Shown here in pieces: positions 26,174 through 34,774 of a stretch of 64,000 nt of DNA (within the stretch, counting starts at the first letter, position 1; every line of letters begins with the position of its first letter). The DNA comes from Prevotella sp. DNF00663 (GTDB taxonomy: Bacteria; Bacteroidota; Bacteroidia; Bacteroidales; Bacteroidaceae), in the NCBI RefSeq assembly GCF_001553265.1, contig NZ_KQ960601.1:62001-126000 (forward strand), read 5' to 3'. The translations under genes and the position numbers were made by a program. The notes under the pieces are model-generated. The model did no database searches. It was not told the origin of the DNA and saw nothing but the letters and a program-made list of their open reading frames with translations.

Positions 26174-26364
26174 TGGCAAAAGAAGATATTAAATACGAAG
26201 AAGCCGTACGACAATTGGAACAAATTGTGGCTCGCATGGAGAATAATGAACTTGACATCGACCACATGACCGAGCAACTCAAGCAGGCTCAAAAGCTCAT
26301 CAAGCTGTGTAAGGACAAGCTAACCAAGACAGATGCCGAGATAAAAAAGGTCTTGGAGAAATAA
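26173..26364 (+). CDS. xseB: Exodeoxyribonuclease VII small subunit
   Basis: A 63-residue helical-hairpin protein. YEEAVRQLEQIVARMENNELDID is the family signature, followed by EQLKQAQKLIKLCKDKL. Several copies wrap each large subunit and are needed for activity. TAATG joins the xseA stop and xseB start by one shared base, giving tight coupling. The operon ends here; the next 160 bases hold an AACTCATAAACT-rich stretch (26388-26440) and repeat R1-C. Confidence 0.95.
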   Translation: MAKEDIKYEEAVRQLEQIVARMENNELDIDHMTEQLKQAQKLIKLCKDKLTKTDAEIKKVLEK

Positions 26365-26444
26365 AGAAAAAACATCTTGATTGATGAGAAAGTCTCTATG
26401 AGTTTCCTAATTTGCAACTCACAAACTCATAAACTAAAAAGTTT

Positions 26445-26536
26445 AAATCGCTGCAAAGGCCGAACAGACTTACTGCCTAAACCGAACAGCAATGCTGCAA
26501 AGCCCAAACAGTAACGTTGCCTCCCTACAGCAGTGG
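26445..26536. repeat. R1 interspersed repeat, copy C, overlapping the cls stop codon
   Basis: Contains GCTGCAAAGGCCGAACAG, ACTGCCTAAACCGAACAG, CAATGCTGCAAAGCC and CAGTAACGTTGCC, ending ACAGCAGTGG. Its right end supplies the last codons and TAG stop of cls (26525-26527). It lies between convergent xseB and cls. Confidence 0.65.
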
Positions 26537-27949
26537 CGAGAGTAAGCGAATAATAGATTCCCAAAGTCGCAAGAGGAAAGGACGACGCATAAGCCTTTGT
26601 ACCTTCTCAATGGGTACACACTGTTGCAAATCGTCTAAGAACACTTTCTTCATACGTAAAGCTAACGCGCTATCATAGAAAAAAGCATTTGATTCAAAGT
26701 TGTTTTCAAAACTACGGAAATCGATGTTTGAACTTCCACAACTACACAGGAAGTCATCGCTAACCAACATTTTGGAATGGTTGAATCCTGCCTGATAAAG
26801 ATGAACTTTTACCCCGGCTTCAAGCGTTTCCATCACATATGAGATGCTAGCCCATTCCACTAGCTTCGCATCGGTACGCATCGGAATCATCAATCTGACG
26901 TCTACTCCGGCCAAAGCAGCTGTTCGCATGGCAAAAAGAATGGGCTCGGTAGGTAGAAAGTAAGGCGTCTCCATGTACACATATCGGCGGGCTTCGAGCA
27001 GAATACGCACATATCCCTGCATGATATCGGGCCAAGGTTGTACCGGACTACTGGTTACTATCTGCGCCAAACAGTTGTTGTCTATTCGCGAATCGGGCTC
27101 CGGATAATACGCATGGTCGGTTATTAATGTGCGATCAACGAAATACCAGTCTATCAAGAAAGCTTTTTGAATAGCATAGACAGCCCCTCCGACGATACGC
27201 AAATGGGTATCTCGCCACGGCATTTTATCCCCTTTAACATATCGAAGTGCAATGTTCATACCACCAATATACCCCACTCGACCATCAATGATGCAAAGTT
27301 TACGGTGATTGCGATAGTTTACTTTGCTACTAAAAAACGACAGAAACTTTACCGGCATAAACGAACGAGTGTCCACCCCGCCCTCTCTCATACGCTCAAA
27401 GAATCGGTTACGCGTCTTCCAACATCCCATATCATCGTAAACCAGACGCACTTCAACTCCTTGCCGAGCTTTATCTATCAGTACATCGGCAATAAGATTG
27501 CCCAGTGGATCGTCTTCTATGATATATGTATCTAGGTGGATATGATGCTCGGCAGTACCAAAGTCTCTCAATAAGGATAGAAAAAACTGATAGCCATCGG
27601 TACAAATATCTACTTCATTATCTTTGAAGGGAAGCGACAGACTCTGATTGGTAAACAGCTTGATAAGCGCTCGATACGATTTTGGTAAACGTAAATCACG
27701 CTGTTCAGCAAACTCTAGCATGGAGCGTTTTGTCAACTGATCCAAGCTTCGTTGACTTATCATGCGTTCCTTTCTAGTATTCTGTCCAAGAAAAAAATAA
27801 AGGATTATCCCTACAATAGGCATAAAAGAAAGTACCAACACCCATGCCATTGTCTTGGCAGGTTGCCTATTGTCCATTAGTACTTTAATCATAGCAGCCA
27901 CAACAACAAATGTGTAGACGACCAAAAATGCCCAATGAATGTAAATCAT
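26525..27949 (-). CDS. cls: Cardiolipin synthase (PLD family)
   Basis: A 474-residue membrane enzyme making cardiolipin from two phosphatidylglycerols (or a related pair). Two N-terminal membrane segments (about 4-24 and 36-55) are followed by two PLD domains with HxKxxxxD motifs: His215/Lys217/Asp222 in NHRKLCIID and His391/Lys393/Asp398 in NHSKMLVSD. Both catalytic motifs are intact. Its C-terminal codons and stop come from an R1 repeat. Upstream, the TPR gene ends 5 bases before the cls start, so the two are co-transcribed. Confidence 0.94.
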   Translation of the reverse strand: MIYIHWAFLVVYTFVVVAAMIKVLMDNRQPAKTMAWVLVLSFMPIVGIILYFFLGQNTRKERMISQRSLDQLTKRSMLEFAEQRDLRLPKSYRALIKLFTNQSLSLPFKDNEVDICTDGYQFFLSLLRDFGTAEHHIHLDTYIIEDDPLGNLIADVLIDKARQGVEVRLVYDDMGCWKTRNRFFERMREGGVDTRSFMPVKFLSFFSSKVNYRNHRKLCIIDGRVGYIGGMNIALRYVKGDKMPWRDTHLRIVGGAVYAIQKAFLIDWYFVDRTLITDHAYYPEPDSRIDNNCLAQIVTSSPVQPWPDIMQGYVRILLEARRYVYMETPYFLPTEPILFAMRTAALAGVDVRLMIPMRTDAKLVEWASISYVMETLEAGVKVHLYQAGFNHSKMLVSDDFLCSCGSSNIDFRSFENNFESNAFFYDSALALRMKKVFLDDLQQCVPIEKVQRLMRRPFLLRLWESIIRLLSPLL

Positions 27950-27954
27950 ACCAG

Positions 27955-29664
27955 CTATCCTCCTGTCTTAATCTTTTGGATATAGGCCAATTCATTGATG
28001 GCAAAATCGCTATTTTCAGGGTCATCAAGCATGTTACGAAGCAATTTCTCGGCCTCATCATAGCGCTGTTTATCTATATAGACACTAGCTTTCCGACGAT
28101 AGAGGAAGTTGATAAACGAAACTTCCATGTCGTTATGAGTTCGTCCACTAATGGCTTTTGTCCGTTCCATTTCCTGTAATAAGCCATCAATAACAGTACT
28201 TGCCCTGAAATCTTTACCATTTACAAGACAGTTAACGTATTCTTCTGTGTACGTGATGCGCCGTTGTGGAAGCGTCATCTCCAAATAATAACAAGCTCGC
28301 TGATACTGTTTTAATTCGCAATAGCAAAAACCTATAAGGTAAGAAACCTCAAAGAAAGCTTCTCGCATATCCTCTTTCAAAGTATCAAATTGCTGACTCA
28401 TGGCTACATAAGCAGGCTCCAAAAGGAATAAAGCTTCGCAGAATCGTTTTTGATTAAAAAGAATTCGCCCCCGATAAGCATTGAAAGCCAATGCCGGCTC
28501 CATACATTTGGCAATCAATTTTTGCTCTTCCGACAAGTCATCAGTTTCTCCACGCTTAGTCTTTTCTATTGCTTCTTTCCACATATAACGGAACTCATCG
28601 AGTCGCTTCTTAGGATTTGTAAGGTCATAAGCAGCCAATACCGACACCACTTTAGGGGCATTATCATCACTTCCTGCCTTCACATCTGTTGTCATGGATA
28701 GCGGAAGTAAGGTCACGGTCATGCGAAAATAAAGAGAGTTATCAGCCTTTTTCTCCGATCGAACATGAATACTTACCGTACGTTCAGCAACGAGTTGACC
28801 GGTTGTCAAAAGCGAAACAGACAACAAAGCTTCATCTTGTAAGAAGTCATCCTTACCTATAATAGTAGATGCCGGAGCAAATTTTCTTATCTCGTCTGTC
28901 TCTTTGATAGTTCTCATCTCGCTTTCGCTAAAGATGCAAAGCGACATGGGAACAACCCCCGACAGCCCTAGTACAGAACTAAACAACTGTTCTAATGTAA
29001 TGGGACACTCCTTTGTCTGTCGCCATCTCGGCCCTGCCACTTGGTGCTGAATCTCTTGTTCACGAATAAGGAAAGTTTCTCTGGCGAGCTCGGCATGTTT
29101 TCGTTCAAAGTCAAGACCAATAGCTTTGTTGCTGTCTTTAATCATTTTATCGATTCGACTCACAAAGTCACTCTGCCATCTAAACATATCTATCATGGCA
29201 CGCGAGAGTATTTTGACCGATGTTTGTTCGTTAATAAGCAATCCGGTTGTCATGTGCAAGTCCACAGAATTATCTTTCTCGTCAAGCGAATACACCATTT
29301 TGAGTGTCTCAGTATTCAGATTACACTGATTCATCAAGGCTCTTACCAAGTCCAAATATTCGGTCTTGGTGGTATAAAAGAATAAATAAGATAGTTGGAT
29401 ATAGGGAGAATTCTGCTCTATTTCTATACGGAAATGCCCACTCTGGAAATCGTATTTAGTAATATCCTTGCCTTGTTCCTGCTTCCAAGTGAAATGGCAA
29501 TTCAACTTCTTCAGGGCATTTGTCACCGTAATTTTGTTATCATCGTCGTGCTTTACGAACAATCCTTTGCCGGCATCGCGCCTTTTGCGCCATATCGGAA
29601 AGAATACAAAGGCAATGATATACAGTATTCCCCAAATGATAAAAAGATAAAATAAATCCGTCAT
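27955..29664 (-). CDS. Membrane-anchored protein with C-terminal TPRs
   Basis: A 569-residue protein not recognised by name. One N-terminal membrane segment (about 4-23) anchors it, with the bulk probably cytoplasmic (RKRR follows the segment). Residues 35-150 resemble a YbjN/type III chaperone-like alpha-beta domain (FHWKQEQGK-type strand pairs, YLDLVRALMNQCN helix). Residues 390-560 contain TPR-like repeats, e.g. AFNAYRGRILFNQKRFCEALFLLEPAY and RKASVYIDKQRYDEAEKLL. It sits directly upstream of cls, so a link to membrane physiology is possible. Function unknown. Confidence 0.8.
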   Translation of the reverse strand: MTDLFYLFIIWGILYIIAFVFFPIWRKRRDAGKGLFVKHDDDNKITVTNALKKLNCHFTWKQEQGKDITKYDFQSGHFRIEIEQNSPYIQLSYLFFYTTKTEYLDLVRALMNQCNLNTETLKMVYSLDEKDNSVDLHMTTGLLINEQTSVKILSRAMIDMFRWQSDFVSRIDKMIKDSNKAIGLDFERKHAELARETFLIREQEIQHQVAGPRWRQTKECPITLEQLFSSVLGLSGVVPMSLCIFSESEMRTIKETDEIRKFAPASTIIGKDDFLQDEALLSVSLLTTGQLVAERTVSIHVRSEKKADNSLYFRMTVTLLPLSMTTDVKAGSDDNAPKVVSVLAAYDLTNPKKRLDEFRYMWKEAIEKTKRGETDDLSEEQKLIAKCMEPALAFNAYRGRILFNQKRFCEALFLLEPAYVAMSQQFDTLKEDMREAFFEVSYLIGFCYCELKQYQRACYYLEMTLPQRRITYTEEYVNCLVNGKDFRASTVIDGLLQEMERTKAISGRTHNDMEVSFINFLYRRKASVYIDKQRYDEAEKLLRNMLDDPENSDFAINELAYIQKIKTGG

Positions 29665-29723
29665 ACGTAATTACAAATATACATTTTTATTACATCTGAC
29701 AGCAAGTTATATGCGTTAAAATG

Positions 29724-31667
29724 TCATAAGATGATGTTATTTCCGAGTTGACGAGCCAATGCGTTGCGTATCTCTTGCATATCCTTGTATTCCGCAAGCA
29801 TCTTCATCATGCGTTCACTATCATTACCTACAGTGGCAATCTCACGTTTTAGGTCTTGCAATCGTTGCTCTACGAAATCCATACGGAAATCAAGTATCAA
29901 GTGCAACACCTTTTGTCGAAGACTCTCCTCATCCTCTACCACCTTATGACTTTCCGATAATATCACCTTGTCTTCGCTCATATCGGTGGCTATACGACTC
30001 ATGTTAATATCGTGATGATGCACAAAATAAGGTTCAGCCTTAAATCCTTCATCCGCCTGATGTTCCACCGCTTCGGCCAACATACGATTAAACAACTCAT
30101 CATGAAATTCCAAACCATCTTCCGATAAATTGTAGGCTACGAACTGAGACAGTGATAAATTGTGTACGTGACCATCTTCATCTTCCACATTATCATAGAT
30201 GATACGCTCACCATATCGCACAATCAGCTGCATCAACATCTGCTCAACCTTAGTGCTTTGAGGCTGTATAATGAGGGCTGTAGATGTAGAAAGAGCCTCA
30301 GATACACCTATTTCTTCTCGTCTACGCTGCCGTTCTACTTCTTTTTTTTGCTCATCTCGCTCTTCCAAAATAAACCTGTTCATCGTGTTTATGAGCGTTA
30401 CTTCATTGATACCCATACGTTGTGCACAGTCGTGCAAGTAGGTATCGCGCAGTATTTGGTTCTGTATCACCGAAATACTCTTCACGATTGAGTTGATAGC
30501 TTCCGAACGTTTCTGTGGATCAGTCTCGTTTTTCAAGAGCAAATCAGTCTTAAACTGGATGAAATCAGTCTGATGTTTCAAGATATAATCGTGGAAATCG
30601 GTCGCCGTATGTTGCCGTGCAAAGCTGTCAGGATCTTCCCCATTGGGCAACAAAAGCACTTTCAAATTCATTCCTTCGGCCAATAACATGTCCGTACCAC
30701 GCAATGCTGCATGGATACCGGCGGCGTCTCCATCATATAATAAGGTAATATTCGAGGTGAAACGGTGCAGCGTATGAATCTGATGGACACTCAAAGCTGT
30801 ACCCGAATTGGCCACTACGTTCTCAATACCACATTGATGCATGGAGATGACATCGGTGTAACCTTCCACCATATATACCCTATCTTCCTTAGCAATAGCT
30901 TTCTTTGCTTGGTAGATACCATAGAGTTCGTGGTCTTTATGATAGATATCCGACTCCGGAGAGTTGACATATTTCTGATTCACTCCTTTCGTCCTAGAGT
31001 CCAATACGCGTCCTCCAAAGCCTACTATCTTGCCGTTCACACCTACCCAAGGGAAAATTACTCGACCGGCATAACGGTCGATAAGTTCCCCTCGATCATT
31101 GCGATAACAGATACCTGTACTCAATAAATACTCATCACGATAGCCTTTATTACGTGCAGCAGTGGCCAATGCGTGACGGTCATTGGTATCATAACCCAAC
31201 TGAAACTTCTTGATAATGTCATCGCGGAAGCCACGACTACGGAAGTATTGCATACCGATAGCCACACCGTCTACATGATTATGCAGCACATCATGGAAGT
31301 AGTTGGCAGCCCACTCGTTCATAATGAACATACTTTCACGTTGACTTTGCTCACGTTTTTCTTCGTCAGAGAGCTCTCGTTCTTGTATTTCAATATGGAA
31401 TTTCTTAGCCAACCAACGTAGCGCTTCAGGATATGTCATCTGCTCATGTTCCATGATGAAACTCACAGAATTGCCACCCTTGCCACAACCAAAACAATGA
31501 CATGTCCCACGAGAGGGCGATACATAGAACGAAGGAGTCTTCTCGTTGTGGAATGGACACAACCCTTTGAAGTTGCTACCACTCTTACGCAACGTCACAA
31601 ATTCGGATACTACGTCTACGATATTCGCAGCATCTTTGATTCTTTCAACTGTTTGTCTATCTATCAT
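29724..31667 (-). CDS. dnaG: DNA primase
   Basis: A 647-residue primase that synthesises RNA primers at replication forks. The N-terminal CHC2 zinc finger has Cys37, His40, Cys58 and Cys61 (CPFHNEKTPSF and CHCFGCGKGG). The RNA polymerase core follows with FGGRVLDSRTKG and the TOPRIM blocks VEGYTDVISMHQ and LLYDGDAAGI. The C-terminal helicase-binding part is less conserved. An in-frame ATG at 31694 exists, but ATG 31667 gives the standard MIDRQTVERIKDAANI start. A promoter-bearing repeat (R3) lies just upstream. Confidence 0.96.
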   Translation of the reverse strand: MIDRQTVERIKDAANIVDVVSEFVTLRKSGSNFKGLCPFHNEKTPSFYVSPSRGTCHCFGCGKGGNSVSFIMEHEQMTYPEALRWLAKKFHIEIQERELSDEEKREQSQRESMFIMNEWAANYFHDVLHNHVDGVAIGMQYFRSRGFRDDIIKKFQLGYDTNDRHALATAARNKGYRDEYLLSTGICYRNDRGELIDRYAGRVIFPWVGVNGKIVGFGGRVLDSRTKGVNQKYVNSPESDIYHKDHELYGIYQAKKAIAKEDRVYMVEGYTDVISMHQCGIENVVANSGTALSVHQIHTLHRFTSNITLLYDGDAAGIHAALRGTDMLLAEGMNLKVLLLPNGEDPDSFARQHTATDFHDYILKHQTDFIQFKTDLLLKNETDPQKRSEAINSIVKSISVIQNQILRDTYLHDCAQRMGINEVTLINTMNRFILEERDEQKKEVERQRRREEIGVSEALSTSTALIIQPQSTKVEQMLMQLIVRYGERIIYDNVEDEDGHVHNLSLSQFVAYNLSEDGLEFHDELFNRMLAEAVEHQADEGFKAEPYFVHHHDINMSRIATDMSEDKVILSESHKVVEDEESLRQKVLHLILDFRMDFVEQRLQDLKREIATVGNDSERMMKMLAEYKDMQEIRNALARQLGNNIIL

Positions 31668-31713
31668 GTTTAGGAAATACAAGGGCAAAAACAAGTTCCC
31701 TTTTTAACTTTTA

Positions 31714-31787
31714 CAAAGATAATGCAAACGAGCGCAATGAAAGTTAACTTTCAAATTGCCGAGTGCAGCTTAGCTTCTACAAAGATA
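31714..31787. repeat. R3 promoter-bearing 74-bp repeat upstream of dnaG
   Basis: A 74-base stretch bounded by CAAAGATA at both ends (31714-31721, 31780-31787), with palindrome GAAAGTTAACTTTC (31739-31752) in the middle. A second copy upstream of the DUF389 gene (55159-55232) differs at only five positions. CAAAGATA is the minus-strand -7 box TATCTTTG. Confidence 0.8.
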
Positions 31788-31810
31788 ATATAAAGCACAC
31801 TAAAATCAAA
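31780..31810 (-). promoter_or_regulatory. dnaG promoter, partly inside repeat R3
   Basis: TTTG (31810-31807), a 19-base spacer and TATCTTTG (31787-31780) match the consensus. The -7 box is the outer end of the R3 repeat, and the -33 box lies outside it. The gene-free stretch beyond (31811-32028) shows nothing else recognisable. Confidence 0.6.
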
Positions 31811-32028
31811 GGGTTTACTTTTATTTATTTACCATATCTGCACACAAACATCCTAAACGGCAAGTAGTTCCCATTCATTTCATATATTACTTACTAATAG
31901 CTGCTTACGGGATAGAAAGGAACTCTAGAAAATTGTTTTGGTTGTTCCATATGACAATGGTTTATAACCGCAGTTTACTTGAATCAAACTATACACTCAG
32001 TTTCTAAGATTCTGCCTTTTCTTGGCTA

Positions 32029-32319
32029 TCACACTTGTATTTGGATATTAAGCTTTCCACCCAACCCACGTTCTACAATATCAAAGAGGGTTTTAAGTGT
32101 TATATTCCCGCCATCGTTCTCTACTTTCGAGATGAATGTACGTTTCTTATCCACACGTTCGGCTAATTGGCTTTGCGTCATACTCAGTTTCTCACGCGCT
32201 TCTCTTATCTGTATACCTATCCGCAAAGCCTCTAATTCATTTTCTATACGCGTTCTTTCGAGCGTACCAACTTCACCATAATATTTATTCTTGATTTCAT
32301 CTAATGTCATTGTTTTCAT
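32029..32319 (-). CDS. HigA-type antitoxin, XRE-family helix-turn-helix protein
   Basis: A 96-residue DNA-binding protein. The helix-turn-helix is seen in IREAREKLSMTQSQLAERVDKKRTFISKVEN (about residues 37-67; read in two pieces around SQLAERVDKKRTFISKVE). The N-terminal LERTRIENELEALRIG is a helix common to HigA-like antitoxins. It lies 2 bases after the toxin gene, the inverted toxin-antitoxin order typical of higBA. It should neutralise the toxin and repress the shared promoter, where a palindrome is present. Confidence 0.85.
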   Translation of the reverse strand: MKTMTLDEIKNKYYGEVGTLERTRIENELEALRIGIQIREAREKLSMTQSQLAERVDKKRTFISKVENDGGNITLKTLFDIVERGLGGKLNIQIQV

Positions 32320-32321
32320 AA

Positions 32322-32672
32322 TTACCTTTCCTCCTCTGACTTCTCTTTAAAATATTCTTTCATCAACTTCTCGGCACGTTTTATTTCCTTGCTTGGTGTT
32401 TTTTGCGTTTTCTTTTGAAAACCGGAAAGAAGAACTACCAATTTGTTTCCATCAAAGAAACAGAATATACGAAATATATTATTTCCAAGTTGTACACGTA
32501 TCTCAAATAGTCCGTCAGTCCCCTCCATATATTTAAGGTAAGTAGAGGGAATACGTTCCATCCATTCTATTATATCAAGGACTTTAATAATCTTATCGCG
32601 CACCTTCTGAGTCTGTGCAGCAAAGAACTTATCAAAATAGTCTTTATATGTAATAACCGTCCTTTGCTTCAT
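32322..32672 (-). CDS. RelE/ParE-superfamily toxin, HigB/Gp49 type
   Basis: A 116-residue basic protein with the Gp49-like pattern VRDKIIKVLDIIEWMERIP, YLKYMEGTDGLFEIRVQLG, NIFRIFCFFDGNKLVVLLSGFQKKTQKTP and a lysine-rich C-terminus. Such toxins are ribosome-dependent mRNA interferases. The phrase LVVLLSGFQKKTQKTP closely matches phage-derived Gp49-like toxins paired with XRE antitoxins. It is the first gene of the two-gene unit, expressed from a promoter with a palindrome in its spacer. No phage remnants lie nearby. Confidence 0.85.
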   Translation of the reverse strand: MKQRTVITYKDYFDKFFAAQTQKVRDKIIKVLDIIEWMERIPSTYLKYMEGTDGLFEIRVQLGNNIFRIFCFFDGNKLVVLLSGFQKKTQKTPSKEIKRAEKLMKEYFKEKSEEER

Positions 32673-32676
32673 ACCA

Positions 32677-32708
32677 CAAAGGTAATTTAAAAATTACATA
32701 TTAGCAAA
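32677..32708 (-). promoter_or_regulatory. Toxin-antitoxin promoter with likely autoregulatory operator
   Basis: TTTG (32708-32705), a 20-base spacer and TACCTTTG (32684-32677) form a full consensus promoter. The perfect inverted repeat GTAATTT-AA-AAATTAC (32682-32697) overlaps the -7 box and spacer, an ideal place for HigA-type repression. The transcription start would fall 2-5 bases before the toxin ATG. The remaining bases to 32877 are AT-rich and unexplained. Confidence 0.6.
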
Positions 32709-32877
32709 TAAAAAGCCAATTATTTACTCCATGTACTTAGCCTCATGTAGTAAAAAGAACAGCTAAACAACATTCGTATTCTACACTTTATCCTCTTTAC
32801 CCATTGACAAGAAACATAAGTAAACCTACCGTCATAAACTGGATATGTAACGATAAAATTAAAAACTCACAAACATA

Positions 32878-33423
32878 TTATTCTTCACCTCTCATTTTAA
32901 AGATAGAGAAGTTCACACTGCCGTAAGCGCGATGCTCTACAAAACAAGGATGAGCCGAAAAATCATTGTGTTTACCATGCTCAAAAACAAATATCCCCCC
33001 CTCAGCAAGCACCCCCTGCTGCAACACGAGGTCGGGAATCGTCTCTAAATGAGGCAAACTATAAGGTGGGTCGGCAAAAATAAAGTCGAATTGTTGATGA
33101 CATTTCTTCACGAAATGAAATACATCACCACGCACAAGAATATCTTTATCGGTACCCAATTTTTGAAAACACTGGCGAATAAAGTTGGCATGGTCACGAT
33201 CGGCCTCCACACTGACCACCTGACGACAGCCACGCGACACCAATTCCAAGGATATACTGCCTGTCCCGGCAAACAGGTCAAGAGCACTGGCATCCTCGAA
33301 ATCCATGTATCCTTGCATCACATTGAAGATATTTTCTTTTGCAAAATCGGTCGTAGGACGCGCCTTGAACGAACGCGGTATTTCAAAATGACGACCTTTA
33401 TAGATTCCTGTGATGATTCTCAT
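32878..33423 (-). CDS. rsmD: 16S rRNA (guanine966-N2)-methyltransferase
   Basis: A 181-residue SAM-dependent enzyme that methylates G966 of 16S rRNA. Start MRIITGIYKGRHFEIP, RPTTDFAKENIFNVM, the SAM loop LDLFAGTGSISLELVSRG and the catalytic FADPPYSLP are all standard for RsmD. It follows DUF3822 by 8 bases, a pairing seen across Bacteroidetes. The stop is followed by 200 bases of AT-rich non-coding sequence before the toxin gene. Confidence 0.93.
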   Translation of the reverse strand: MRIITGIYKGRHFEIPRSFKARPTTDFAKENIFNVMQGYMDFEDASALDLFAGTGSISLELVSRGCRQVVSVEADRDHANFIRQCFQKLGTDKDILVRGDVFHFVKKCHQQFDFIFADPPYSLPHLETIPDLVLQQGVLAEGGIFVFEHGKHNDFSAHPCFVEHRAYGSVNFSIFKMRGEE

Positions 33424-33431
33424 AATCTTCT

Positions 33432-34277
33432 TTACCTTCCTTTTAAGAACAATACAACCATATCAAGTGGTATTCCTTTGATTTTCGTAATAGCAGCTCG
33501 ATTGAATTCTGCCGATGCTGTCATCACATGAACCTTTTGCAAATAGCGGCGCAAGTTTGCTAATAAATCTTCTTGATCAGGTATTCCTCCCATCAACAGG
33601 AGTTCATCGCCACGCACATCGAACCCCATCTGCTGCCATGCATACAACAGAAAATAAGCTGAATCACGTGAGTTTCCGGCATCAAAAGAGTTGCAAAACT
33701 TGAATCGTCCCTGCGCAAAACTGAACACATCAAGCCTCCCGTCGTGGAAATAACCATAGAGTTTGCGCCATGCACCGGTCTGACTGCGACGATACAAATA
33801 GCTCCACATGGGTTGTACAATAGGCATATAACGGATGTCGGCGAAGTGATCATCGAGCACCAACTTCAAATCTTTATTGATGGAATAGAGCGCCACAGCA
33901 TTGATAACCGGCAACACGCTGTGCAGCACACAGTCGTTCTCGCTATTCGTAAACGTATAGTGATAGAGCGATTCCATCGCTTCCTCTTGGAATTCTTCCA
34001 ACGGTATCATCAACACAGGAGTGTCTATCATTACCTGCGCTTTCTTATATCCTTGTTCAAGAATTGCGTTTTCGCGGAAAGCCTCACGCAGATTGGCAGC
34101 CGTCGAGATGCCACTACGCATGATATACGGTTCGTACACCAACTTATCAGTAGCCTTTGAATCGACCACAGCAATCGAAAGTGAGTGTTTGGTGATACGT
34201 AGTGTCACACGTCCGGTGACGTTTGGATGTTTATTCCCAATTTCCTGCATTGTTGTTATCGGTTGTGATGTCGCCAA
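33432..34277 (-). CDS. DUF3822 family protein
   Basis: A 281-residue protein of unknown function found directly upstream of rsmD in Bacteroidetes. The sequence alternates strands and helices in a pattern like the actin-like ATPase fold of PilM (VTLRITKHSLSIAVVDS, GRLDVFSFAQGRFKFCNSF, LLLMGGIPDQEDLLANLRRYL), but ATP-binding residues cannot be identified with certainty. The ATG at 34277 lies inside the preceding gene; an internal ATG at 34250, or one further downstream, may be the real start, since the first ten residues look unstructured. Confidence 0.8.
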   Translation of the reverse strand: MATSQPITTMQEIGNKHPNVTGRVTLRITKHSLSIAVVDSKATDKLVYEPYIMRSGISTAANLREAFRENAILEQGYKKAQVMIDTPVLMIPLEEFQEEAMESLYHYTFTNSENDCVLHSVLPVINAVALYSINKDLKLVLDDHFADIRYMPIVQPMWSYLYRRSQTGAWRKLYGYFHDGRLDVFSFAQGRFKFCNSFDAGNSRDSAYFLLYAWQQMGFDVRGDELLLMGGIPDQEDLLANLRRYLQKVHVMTASAEFNRAAITKIKGIPLDMVVLFLKGR

Positions 34278-34713
34278 TCTTTAGTCCGGGATAGCGTCCC
34301 GCAGCATTGGCTTCTTCGATTAAATTGGTTATACTATAGGCATCAAGTCCTTGCAGATACTGCCCATAAGTGGCTCCACACTCCATGAGCGGAATCTGTC
34401 TGCCAGTTTTACCGAGTGCCATGGAAACCGTCAATGAGAAGCGTTGCCCACCTGAAAAAGGAATATAAGAGAGACTGTCCGCCAACAATCCGGCATCAGT
34501 CAACTGCTTAAAGCTGCCCGCATACACTCGATGTAAACGTCGGTATTGCATCTCTGCCTGCCTTATCTTCAAGAGTCGTTGCTTCACCACAAGCTCGCGT
34601 TGTTGCTGTTCGCGCTTGAATCGAACGGGCGCATTTACACTTAAAAAGCATAATACGGCCAACGCCAGTACACAGCACATCAATATATGGTTGCTCTTGA
34701 CTTTCGGTTTCAT
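34231..34713 (-). CDS. Small membrane-anchored hypothetical protein
   Basis: A 160-residue protein with a single N-terminal membrane segment (HILMCCVLALAVLCFLSVNA), followed by a charged coiled-coil (RFKREQQQRELVVKQRLLKIRQ) and a small globular part with YRRLHRVYAGSFKQLTDAGLL, reminiscent of pilin-like N-termini. Function unknown. The frame is open to 34746, but the ATG at 34713 fits the membrane segment. A TATCTTTG box (34729-34722) is 9 bases upstream, so the leader would be very short. It overlaps DUF3822 and both are probably co-transcribed with rsmD. Confidence 0.7.
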   Translation of the reverse strand: MKPKVKSNHILMCCVLALAVLCFLSVNAPVRFKREQQQRELVVKQRLLKIRQAEMQYRRLHRVYAGSFKQLTDAGLLADSLSYIPFSGGQRFSLTVSMALGKTGRQIPLMECGATYGQYLQGLDAYSITNLIEEANAAGRYPGLKIGDITTDNNNAGNWE

Positions 34714-34774
34714 CTTGTATGCAAAGATAGTAGAAATCAAAGACAAACGGAAATTTATTTCAAATAACTTCCTC

